Positions 17,544 through 24,505 of a DNA stretch of 64,000 bases are shown here, piece by piece. Every line of letters starts with the position of its first letter. Positions within the stretch are counted from its first letter, which is position 1. The notes beneath the pieces were generated by a model. That model was not told where the DNA came from. It ran no database searches and was given only the letters and a program-made list of their open reading frames with translations. Location of the stretch: positions 1-64,000 of the forward strand of contig CAZYBU010000011.1 of assembly GCA_964645775.1 (NCBI GenBank), in the 5' to 3' direction. This DNA comes from CAZYBU01 sp964645775. Its GTDB lineage: Bacteria > Spirochaetota > UBA4802 > UBA5550. The translations under genes were made by a program, and so were the position numbers.

Positions 17544-19253
17544 ATGGCCCTGGAACAGGACATGGATAAGGAAGAGTATATAAAGAACCTTGAGCGGGAA
17601 GTAGAGTCCCTGCGGTCCATAATCAGCGCCTTCGAGAACCTCACGGTTCTCAGCGACCAGGAGCATCTTGAAGATAAAGAAATCATAAACGCCTTTGAAA
17701 ACCTGACGCAGTTTACTGCCCGGAAAAGGGAAGAAGACAGGAACGTAATCGAGGCCCTTGAAATGGTCACCGAGTTCTCCACCCGGGAAAAGAAACAGCG
17801 GGACATGATCATCAAGGCACTGGAGACCATAAATGACTTCTCCAGACGGGAACAGAAAGAGAAGGAATCGATCATAAGCGCTCTGGAAAATCTCACCGAG
17901 TTTTCAGCCCGGGAAAAGCTCGATAAGGAAGCGGTAATCACCGCCTATGAACACCTGACCGACCTGCAGGCCCGGGAGAAACACGACGCTGAATCGACCA
18001 TTGACGCTTTTGAACGGGTATCGGAGCTCTACAGAGAAGAGCTTCTTAACAGTATGCGTTCTTCTTTCGATCCCCGGCGGCCCGCCCATCCCCTGGAGAA
18101 GGAGATCGTTAAGATACTGGACGAAGACACAGAGAATGAGCAGCATATTCTGACCAAACTGAATATCCTCAGTTCCCAGAAGGACGACAGTAATTTTTAT
18201 TCCCATCTTTTCAATGTCCTTATCAATATGAATTTCGATGAGCAGGAAGCCAAGAGGTACTGGAAGGATATCATGGAGCTGAACCGTGAGGCATCCAGTA
18301 AACTGGGCAGGAACGTCTCTTTCCGGGTATCCATGCTCGATTACTTTATTGACCAGAACAAACATCTGAAGAACCCCAAAATTATCGAGTTTCATTTTTT
18401 CGAGTCGACCCTTTCAAGCGCCATCTATGATTCCCTTACCGGACTGCTGAATCGAACACATCTGAATATCGCCCTGAGAAGCGCACTCAGGAACGCCCGT
18501 CTCTACCAGAAATATCTGGGTGTAGTCATGTTCGACCTGGACAATTTCAAACGATTTAACGATTTCTTCGGTCACATCGAGGGAGACAGGCTCCTTAAGT
18601 CCCTGGGGGAGATCTTTCATCAGATATTCCAGCCGCCCAATTACGTGTTCCGGTACGGCGGCGAGGAGTTCCTGGCCATCATTGAGACAGATTCCGCCGA
18701 CGATGTGTTCGAAATGGCGGACCGTGCGCGGAAACGGCTTCTCGATGAATGGAAAAGCTGTATCGTGCCTGTCTCCATGTCGGCCGGCTACGCCGTCTTC
18801 CCGGAGGATGGCCATACCACGGACATCCTTATCAGTCGGGCCGACAGGACCCTCTACGATGCCAAGTATTCAGGGAAGAACATCATTCTTCGGTACTCAG
18901 AGGCCAGGAGGAGAAATTCCCGCCTGGTAACCACAAGGCAGGTAGCCTACAGTCTGCGTGGGGACGGTACTCAGGAGAAGGTCCTGGCCCGGACTGTGGA
19001 CGTGAGCCGGGGAGGGGTGGCTATTGAGATGGAAAAGGCTCTGAAAAAGGACGTTCTCCTTGATATCTATCTGGACCCGATGCGTTGTGCCGCGGATTCC
19101 CTCCTTGAGGGGGTGGTTACCTGGGCCAGGCAGAACGAAGATGGTACATGGCTTGTCGGAGTCGAGTTTACGGATGAAAACGTCAGCCGCAGGGTCTTTC
19201 TCCAGTACGGCGATTCGGCCGAAGATAATATGAACGAATCAACCGGCCTGTAA
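17544..19253 (+). CDS. Diguanylate cyclase with 21-residue coiled-coil repeats and C-terminal PilZ domain
   Basis: A 569-residue soluble c-di-GMP synthase. Residues 29-170 hold seven tandem 21-residue units (core A-F/L-E-N-L-T, then an acidic/basic helix), exactly three heptads each, which predicts a long coiled coil. A linker of about 130 residues follows. The GGDEF domain has DSLTGLLNR and the active site YGGEEF (Gly372-Phe376). No RxxD inhibitory site precedes it. The C-terminus is PilZ-like (RRNSRL and DVSRGG), so the enzyme may sense its own product there. GGAG lies 5 nt before the ATG. Confidence 0.9.
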   Translation: MALEQDMDKEEYIKNLEREVESLRSIISAFENLTVLSDQEHLEDKEIINAFENLTQFTARKREEDRNVIEALEMVTEFSTREKKQRDMIIKALETINDFSRREQKEKESIISALENLTEFSAREKLDKEAVITAYEHLTDLQAREKHDAESTIDAFERVSELYREELLNSMRSSFDPRRPAHPLEKEIVKILDEDTENEQHILTKLNILSSQKDDSNFYSHLFNVLINMNFDEQEAKRYWKDIMELNREASSKLGRNVSFRVSMLDYFIDQNKHLKNPKIIEFHFFESTLSSAIYDSLTGLLNRTHLNIALRSALRNARLYQKYLGVVMFDLDNFKRFNDFFGHIEGDRLLKSLGEIFHQIFQPPNYVFRYGGEEFLAIIETDSADDVFEMADRARKRLLDEWKSCIVPVSMSAGYAVFPEDGHTTDILISRADRTLYDAKYSGKNIILRYSEARRRNSRLVTTRQVAYSLRGDGTQEKVLARTVDVSRGGVAIEMEKALKKDVLLDIYLDPMRCAADSLLEGVVTWARQNEDGTWLVGVEFTDENVSRRVFLQYGDSAEDNMNESTGL

Positions 19254-19582
19254 TTGTTCTTGATTAATTTTCCCCTTCCGCAGTTTATATTCAAAAGCTA
19301 CTGTTTCACCGGAAAATCGTGAAGGCGGATACCCGGCTCCGCGGGCTCCTTAATGGAAAGCTCTGCTGACACCGGGTCGCGAAGGGTATCCTGCCGCAAA
19401 AACGAAGATTACCGCGTATCCGGGATTGACCGTGGAGGGCTACTCGGAAGGTAATGACGGCCGTAGTCCGGCAATACGCGCTTAATAAAAGCCGCCGTTC
19501 AGGGGTCCATGCGGCAATTTTTTCTTACCGGGAAAGAATAGACATTTTGCGGAAAGGATCGGAACCGGCGGGCTTTATCTAT

Positions 19583-21016
19583 ATGGACAACCTGTACCAG
19601 CTTTTACATAATTGGTGTGAAATGTCACCCGAATGTTCGATCATTGAACTTGATGATCGGAGCATTACGGGACGGGAGGCCCTGTCCCAAATACAGAGGT
19701 GCGCTTCCCTTTTTCGGAACCGGGGGCTCTCCATGGGAGATCGGGTCCTTCTTAACCTGGGGAACGGTCCTGATTTTCTCTGGACCTATTTTGGCGCCTG
19801 CCAGATCGGGGCCATACCTGTACTGACGAACCCGGCGGCAAGAAGGTTCGAGCTGGAATATATTTGCGGGGAAACGGAACCTGTCCTGGTGGTGACTTCA
19901 TCCCGCTCCCTGAAACACTTTCGGCATGAAACTGATTATTTTTTCCCACAGGAACGTATCATTCTTTCGGACGGGCAGGATACCGGGAACCTCTTCAATA
20001 AACTCCTTGAAGACGAGGAGGAGATGGAAATATGGGAGAGCCTGCCTTCTGACCACCCGGCCGCCATTATTTTCACCTCCGCGATGGACGGCTTTCCCCT
20101 CGGCGCGGTCCTGACCCACGGAGGCATCATGGAATCCGCCTCCAGTCCCGGCTTCACTGACGAGGTGGAGCTTACCTTTCTCGCGGTACTTCCCCTGTTT
20201 CACTCCTTCGGCCTGACCGCCACGCTCATGATTCCCCTGGCCCACGGTCACCGAATACGCCTCATGGAACGGTTCGTTCCCGAGACCTTTATTGAAGTCC
20301 TGACCGGAGGAGAAGTTACCACCCTGAGCGCTGTTCCCCTCATGTACCGCATCTTCAATGACACGGTCCCGGAAGGCACACGTTTCCCGAACATGAGACA
20401 GTGGATCGTTGGAGGAGAGAAAATAGATGTACCTCTTTTGGAAGAGATGAAGGGTAAGTACGACATCGATCTTCGCCAGGGATACGGTCTCACGGAGGCC
20501 TCTCCCATCGTTACCTGGAACAGGCAGGACATAAAGAACAGGTTCGGATCCATAGGAAAGGCCATGGAGTACAATCGGGTGAAAATTGTGGATGAGGCCG
20601 GCCGGGAACTGCCGCCCGGAAGGGAAGGGGAGATCCTCGTGAAGGGTGTCAATGTTATAAGTAAATATTACAACAGGCCGGAGAAGACCTCGGAGTATAT
20701 TCGTGACGGATGGTTTCACACCGGGGACGTCGGTAAGGTCGATGAAGATGGCTACTACTACATTACCGGTCGAAAGAAGGATATGATTATCCGTTTCGGA
20801 TTGAACGTCTATCCCAGGGAGGTGGAACGGATCCTCGGGTATCATCCCGACGTGGAGAGCGTCGCCGTGACGCCCCGTTTCGGCGAGGAGGAGAGCCTGG
20901 AGGCCCGCCTCATCGTGAAGGAGGGGAGCGCTCTTAATCAGCAGAAGATGCGGAACTGGTGCCGGAGAAACATCTCCTTCTACAAGATACCTGAAACCTT
21001 TCTTTTTACCGGGTAA
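19583..21016 (+). CDS. AMP-binding (acyl-CoA synthetase-like) protein lacking both key lysines
   Basis: An ANL-superfamily protein of about 477 residues. Family motifs A5 (RQGYGLTEASP), A7 (DGWFHTGDVG) and A8 (TGRKKDMIIRFGLNVYPREVE) are good. The P-loop, normally TSGTTGxPKG, reads TSAMDGFPLGA, so its lysine is replaced. The chain ends at ETFLFTG, before the A10 segment that holds the catalytic lysine. It may act on a carrier-bound substrate, do only part of the reaction, or be non-catalytic. The frame is open from 19454; ATG 19583 fits the family's usual N-terminus, but neither start has a good ribosome site. Its stop lies 44 nt before tRNA-Thr. Confidence 0.8.
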   Translation: MDNLYQLLHNWCEMSPECSIIELDDRSITGREALSQIQRCASLFRNRGLSMGDRVLLNLGNGPDFLWTYFGACQIGAIPVLTNPAARRFELEYICGETEPVLVVTSSRSLKHFRHETDYFFPQERIILSDGQDTGNLFNKLLEDEEEMEIWESLPSDHPAAIIFTSAMDGFPLGAVLTHGGIMESASSPGFTDEVELTFLAVLPLFHSFGLTATLMIPLAHGHRIRLMERFVPETFIEVLTGGEVTTLSAVPLMYRIFNDTVPEGTRFPNMRQWIVGGEKIDVPLLEEMKGKYDIDLRQGYGLTEASPIVTWNRQDIKNRFGSIGKAMEYNRVKIVDEAGRELPPGREGEILVKGVNVISKYYNRPEKTSEYIRDGWFHTGDVGKVDEDGYYYITGRKKDMIIRFGLNVYPREVERILGYHPDVESVAVTPRFGEEESLEARLIVKEGSALNQQKMRNWCRRNISFYKIPETFLFTG

Positions 21017-21059
21017 ATCGCTTGATTTTGTGCCGGGAGCTGCAATCCTTGTCATTAAG

Positions 21060-21132
21060 GCCAACGTAGCTCAGCTGGTAGAGCAGCTCACTCGTAATGA
21101 GCAGGTCAGCGGTTCGATTCCGCTCGTTGGCT
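21060..21132 (+). tRNA. tRNA-Thr (CGU)
   Basis: A full 73-nt cloverleaf: acceptor GCCAACG pairs with CGTTGGC, D arm GCTC/GAGC, anticodon stem GCTCA/TGAGC with loop CTCGTAA (anticodon CGT, reading ACG), T arm AGCGG/CCGCT with TTCGATT. CCA is not encoded. Its 3' end is duplicated at 21978, marking it as an integration site. Confidence 0.95.
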
Positions 21133-21160
21133 CATAACCCCTGGAATTTCCAGGGGTTAT
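21112..21160. repeat. att-like direct repeat, left copy (tRNA-Thr 3' end plus terminator)
   Basis: This 49-nt stretch runs from the T arm of tRNA-Thr through its terminator. It matches 21978-22026 at 43 of 49 positions with no gaps. The arrangement is what tRNA-targeted integration leaves: the intact tRNA is on this side. Confidence 0.75.
21134..21160 (+). terminator. tRNA-Thr terminator hairpin
   Basis: Two perfect 13-nt arms (21134-21146 and 21148-21160) form a strong hairpin one base after the tRNA, followed by a short TTTC. The T tract is weak. Confidence 0.7.
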
Positions 21161-21211
21161 TTCATGGATAGCTTCTTCGATAGTAATTTATTTGATATCA
21201 TGTAAAGCCTG

Positions 21212-21239
21212 TTGACAACCTGATTGGTAATACTATTAT
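21212..21239 (+). promoter_or_regulatory. Strong promoter of the MNT-HEPN pair, probably giving a leaderless transcript
   Basis: TTGACA (21212-21217), a 16-bp spacer and TATTAT (21234-21239). Transcription would start near 21246, which is the A of the MNT start codon. No ribosome site lies between. Confidence 0.65.
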
Positions 21240-21245
21240 TATCGC

Positions 21246-21575
21246 ATGAAAGAAAGTGTACTTAAAAAAATCAGGGATTCCCTGGAAGATGTTCCAGACC
21301 TCTACTCCGCTTATCTTTTCGGGAGCCATGCGGAGGGGCGAGATGATGAATCAAGTGACATTGACCTGGTTGTTATTCTCGATATGAAAGGCTTTGCGAA
21401 AGACTACAGAGAATATCTCTCTCGCAGGCAACGAGTTTCCAGAATTCTTAGAAACCTTCGCATGGAATATGGTCTCGACCTTCTCGTATATACGCGTGAT
21501 GAATGGGAATTCCTTGTTTCCAGGGACAACTCACTTGTCCGTTCAATTACTGAAAAGGGGTTGGCTGTCAGTTGA
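21246..21575 (+). CDS. MNT-domain nucleotidyltransferase (antitoxin of MNT/HEPN module)
   Basis: A 109-residue minimal nucleotidyltransferase of the polymerase-beta fold. The signature FGSHAEGRDDESSDIDL has Gly26-Ser27 and, after ten residues, Asp38-x-Asp40 (GSX10DXD), so catalysis is likely. In studied pairs the MNT protein neutralises the HEPN toxin, in some cases by adding AMP. It sits directly after tRNA-Thr inside a repeat-bracketed segment, with its own promoter, and overlaps the next gene by 4 nt. Confidence 0.9.
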   Translation: MKESVLKKIRDSLEDVPDLYSAYLFGSHAEGRDDESSDIDLVVILDMKGFAKDYREYLSRRQRVSRILRNLRMEYGLDLLVYTRDEWEFLVSRDNSLVRSITEKGLAVS

Positions 21576-21976
21576 ATGATAATGTAGCTGAATGGCTTGA
21601 GTATGCTGACAGGGATTTTGTGGCAGCTGAAACGCTCGTGGATAAAGAATATCTCGCAAATGTTGTATTGTTTCATTGCCAGCAGTGTATTGAAAAAATC
21701 CTCAAGGCACTACATGTCAGTCTTTCCCGGGAGGTCCCTCGCATTCATTCGACCGTAAGACTATACCTTGAACTTCCCATTAAAATAAAATCAGAATTAG
21801 GGCTTCCAATTGAGAAACTTGAAGCTCTCGATGATGTTTACATAGATAACAGATACCCGGCAGGAATCGGAATGCTTCCACAGGGATTTCCCTCAAAAGA
21901 TATTGCTCTGGAATTTTTGAATGACGCTAGAGAGCTATATTCAGGTATAAAAGAGTATATAACTATGAAAAGCTGA
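21572..21976 (+). CDS. HEPN-domain protein (putative RNase toxin)
   Basis: A 134-residue HEPN protein: EWLEYADRDFVAAETLV at the N-terminus, the helix FHCQQCIEKILKAL, REVPRIHS (Arg53 and His59, a possible R-x5-H RNase site) and NRYP near residue 90. It lacks the HxY tyrosine that MntA modifies in HepT. It starts at a TTG inside the MNT stop (TTGA). Its own stop abuts the right-hand tRNA repeat by one base. This is a type VII-like toxin-antitoxin arrangement. Confidence 0.88.
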   Translation: MNDNVAEWLEYADRDFVAAETLVDKEYLANVVLFHCQQCIEKILKALHVSLSREVPRIHSTVRLYLELPIKIKSELGLPIEKLEALDDVYIDNRYPAGIGMLPQGFPSKDIALEFLNDARELYSGIKEYITMKS

Positions 21977-21977
21977 T

Positions 21978-22026
21978 GTTCGAATCCGCTCGTTGGCTCA
22001 TCTAACCTGGGATTTCCAGGGGTTAT
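21978..22026. repeat. att-like direct repeat, right copy (tRNA-Thr 3' fragment)
   Basis: A second copy of the tRNA-Thr T arm, acceptor 3' strand and terminator (43 of 49 positions match the left copy). It is not a tRNA gene, since the 5' part is missing. Its degenerate hairpin (CCTGG-GATTT-CCAGG, then GGTTATGTTTT) could end the MNT-HEPN transcript. Confidence 0.75.
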
Positions 22027-22591
22027 GTTTTCGGCTGATTTGCTTATTCTTCCCGGGGATGCCAGAACTTTGTCACGGCTATACGGGACTCTTTGGCTTC
22101 AGGTATTCTTACGAAAAAACGCGTGAGGGAGACAGGGAGTTCCTCAACGGCGATACAATCTGCAGCAGTTATTTTATATCGCCCGGAAAAAACTGTACCT
22201 TCAGGCACACAGAGACTTTCCCGGCCCGGGCAATTAACGTATATCACAAGCATTTATTAAAGCCGCAGCATACAGAATGACATCTTCTGGTTGTCTCTGG
22301 TACTCTCTCTTCCCGGTCCTGGTCGCACATATCCTGACTTTGGGCGATTTGCATAGTTATCCAGATGCCATGGCGCAGGATACCATGAAGTAGCACAAAA
22401 CGTAAAAATGGCGTTATACAGTAACTTAATATTCGTTTCCTACCCCCTTAATGATTACATTGAATATAACACATCGGGATAATCATAGCTCATCAGTTAA
22501 ATAGTTGCTGTTTAATTTTCATTCTCTTGAAACGCTGCTTTCCGGTTGGTGTCAGTGCCTCTTTGTGAATCTAAACAGCTGGAGTGAAAAA
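22027..22591. other. Intergenic region right of the tRNA islet
   Basis: No gene is supported. Short frames on both strands (21993-22280 plus, 22044-22253 minus) lack ribosome sites and family features. The stretch may hold decayed DNA left from earlier insertions at the tRNA. Confidence 0.4.
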
Positions 22592-23005
22592 ATGGATTAT
22601 TTTTCCTTTAATGACCGTGTCGTTGCTGTGTACAGAAGATGCAGGCGGAGTCTGCTGGGACTCAGGAACTCCCTGGATGAAGCTGAAGACCTTTTGCTGA
22701 GCCTTTCCGAGCGCGACCCCAACCATATTCGTGTCTACTATGAACTCTTTTTCCGGTACTTCGCCTACAACCTGGAATCTGTTTCCGGACAATATAATTT
22801 TGTTGTAAAGGCCCGGAAACGGCCTCTCGATAAAGTCAACCTGGGGTTCCTGGTAAAAAACAAAATCTACATGTACGGTTCCATACCGGGCGACGATGAG
22901 CCTGTCATGTCGATGCCGGAGTATCTGGAGGAGAAAATGAGTAAGTCATCCTCCGTAACGGCTGTTGGAGCTGTCGTTAACATCGACGATTATATGTGGA
23001 ACTGA
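22592..23005 (+). CDS. Hypothetical protein
   Basis: A 137-residue soluble protein of unknown family. The first 70 residues look helical (RRCRRSLLGLRNSLDEAEDL and an aromatic stretch YYELFFRYFAYNLE). It then becomes mixed, ending in VNIDDYMWN. The ATG at 22592 has GGAG with 7-nt spacing, so the longer frame from 22505 is not used. A very short frame overlaps its stop codon. No function is assigned. Confidence 0.65.
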   Translation: MDYFSFNDRVVAVYRRCRRSLLGLRNSLDEAEDLLLSLSERDPNHIRVYYELFFRYFAYNLESVSGQYNFVVKARKRPLDKVNLGFLVKNKIYMYGSIPGDDEPVMSMPEYLEEKMSKSSSVTAVGAVVNIDDYMWN

Positions 23006-23115
23006 TGAAAGGTGCCTTTATGAACGGTAAGGTCCTTCTTGTAAATACCGGCAGCTGGCCCGGGGAGTCACTGCTCCGGCAGAACGGATTTGACGTTACC
23101 TCTCCTGCCCTGTAA
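23005..23115 (+). pseudogene. Short ORF, possible truncated receiver-domain start
   Basis: A 36-codon frame overlaps the upstream stop as ATGA. Its product contains GKVLLVNTG, LLRQNGFDVTSP, reminiscent of the first strand and helix of a response-regulator receiver domain, but the acidic pair is replaced and the frame ends. It is either a remnant of a lost regulator gene or a tiny protein. Confidence 0.3.
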
Positions 23116-23609
23116 TGGCGATAGAGAAAGGGAGCAGCGCGAACCGACAGCTCACGACCTCAGGTAATGTTTAAAGAATACAGTCAGTAACTTTTACCTG
23201 TCCGCTTTCCTGAAATTTAACGACGAAATCCATCACAGAATCTAAATGCGCATAGATAAAAATATATTATTTCATATCCGTATAGATGAAACCATCGGAA
23301 TGACAAAGATTACGGTATGAAGGGATCGGGACAGGTAGTTGGGAATATCCGATGAAGCACAAAGGAACGGATACCAGTATTGGGTATCAGTCCAAATTTC
23401 AATGCAATATTTTTATATGACATAATTCTTCTGAGTTCCAAATAGTAAAATATAAATTTTCTAGTAATTATTTCTGTAGATGATTTCAGGTGCAAACAAA
23501 AGAATTATTATTTCCGCCGTCTTCGTCGGCGGGAAGAACAGATTACTTTTAAGGGCAACCATGGTTTAGAAATAAATTTTAGAATTATTAATTAAAATGA
23601 AATAAAATC
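23116..23609. other. A+T-rich intergenic region
   Basis: No gene is supported. A G+C-rich hairpin (23511-23519 pairing with 23527-23535, one G-U) stands out in otherwise A+T-rich DNA about 140 nt before the next gene. It is not followed by a T run. A smaller hairpin lies near 23373-23391. Confidence 0.4.
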
Positions 23610-23637
23610 TTGACAGTATCCCGCATAGATAAACAAT
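23610..23637 (+). promoter_or_regulatory. Probable sigma-70 promoter
   Basis: Consensus TTGACA (23610-23615) with AACAAT (23632-23637) after 16 bp, 37 nt before the next start codon. Confidence 0.55.
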
Positions 23638-23673
23638 GTAACGTAATATTGTAATATTTATAAGGAGTAGAAT

Positions 23674-23982
23674 ATGGCAACTGTATCCAGCCAGGGAACA
23701 CAAAAAATTCAATCAATTGATAAACAGATTGAAGAATTGAAGAAGAAGAAAAAAGAACTGAAAGAACAGGAAGAAAAGGCGCAGGTTAACGCTATCATTC
23801 ACAACACAACCCTCGATTCCGTAGTGACCTTTGAACATAAGGGAGAAAGAATGAGAGGTAAAGTAACCAAAATCTCACCCAGGGGAGTGACCGTTGAGGG
23901 AGATTTCGTTAATAATCGGGGTAAAAAAACCAGCAGTATGAATGTTGCATTCAAGAAGATCGTGGATGTGAAAAAACCGTAA
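23674..23982 (+). CDS. Small conserved-looking protein: coiled coil plus small beta domain
   Basis: A 102-residue protein. Residues 10-40 form a very basic/acidic coiled coil (IEELKKKKKELKEQEEKAQ). Residues 45-100 look like a small beta-barrel (TFEHKGERMRGKVTKISPRGVTVEGDF). AAGGAG precedes the start. It has a consensus promoter and a strong terminator, so it is an independently transcribed and probably well expressed gene. A nucleic-acid-binding role is possible but unproven. Confidence 0.75.
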   Translation: MATVSSQGTQKIQSIDKQIEELKKKKKELKEQEEKAQVNAIIHNTTLDSVVTFEHKGERMRGKVTKISPRGVTVEGDFVNNRGKKTSSMNVAFKKIVDVKKP

Positions 23983-23992
23983 TGCTTGCTTT

Positions 23993-24021
23993 ATAAAACC
24001 CCGACCTGGTCGGGGTTTTAT
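23993..24021. terminator. Bidirectional intrinsic terminator
   Basis: Arms of 14 nt (23993-24006 and 24008-24021) form a long G+C-centred hairpin flanked by A-rich and T-rich ends. It serves both the small plus-strand gene and the minus-strand PilZ gene that converge here. Confidence 0.85.
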
Positions 24022-24022
24022 A

Positions 24023-24391
24023 TCACAGAACCTGTTTTCCCACGCAATCACGTATGATCCTGTCCCGTTCAGGAGAATCTTTTTCAAAGACGCATCCGCA
24101 TCGCCAGTTTTTGATGGCCTGGTGAGAATGTATGACCCGCACCAGGTCTTTCCGTACATGACGGCCGACTCTGTAAAGGACGATCAGTGTATCGCCGGAA
24201 CGGTATCTTGTGTTCTGATCAACATCGAGGGATATGCCCCCGATTGATATGTTGTTGACCCAGCATTCCTTTCCCTCGCTCTCCTCGGGATTAACTCCCG
24301 GGAGGTAATAGGTCGATTGAAAAAGATCTATCCTGGGAAAGGAGCGTTTATCCTTCCGGTCCTGGTCTTTCTTATTATTCAGGAAGAACAT
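24023..24391 (-). CDS. PilZ-domain protein
   Basis: A 122-residue single-domain PilZ protein. The c-di-GMP signature is complete: KRSFPR supplies RxxxR near residue 16, and NNISIGGISLD supplies the D/NxSxxG element. It is a likely adaptor that reads c-di-GMP from the two GGDEF proteins in this window. The partner is unknown. It lies 114 nt downstream of the activase gene and ends at the shared terminator. Confidence 0.85.
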   Translation of the reverse strand: MFFLNNKKDQDRKDKRSFPRIDLFQSTYYLPGVNPEESEGKECWVNNISIGGISLDVDQNTRYRSGDTLIVLYRVGRHVRKDLVRVIHSHQAIKNWRCGCVFEKDSPERDRIIRDCVGKQVL

Positions 24392-24505
24392 GAATCACTC
24401 TCTTGGTAATCCTGTACTTTCGGGGCCGGGAAGGCAGCCGGTAACCTGAAGGGGATTCCCATTACAAGCCTCAGATTACCGGGTTTATGAATGCGTATTG
24501 ACCTC

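Noticed and set aside
17628..18054. Regular 63-nt spacing as a possible CRISPR or satellite array
   Set aside because: The units are diverged and in frame inside a gene; they are coiled-coil protein repeats, not DNA repeats with spacers.
21978..22026. Second tRNA gene
   Set aside because: Only the T arm, acceptor 3' strand and terminator are present; there is no D arm or anticodon.
22044..22253. 69-codon minus-strand ORF right of the tRNA islet
   Set aside because: No ribosome site or known motif; probably chance or a relic.
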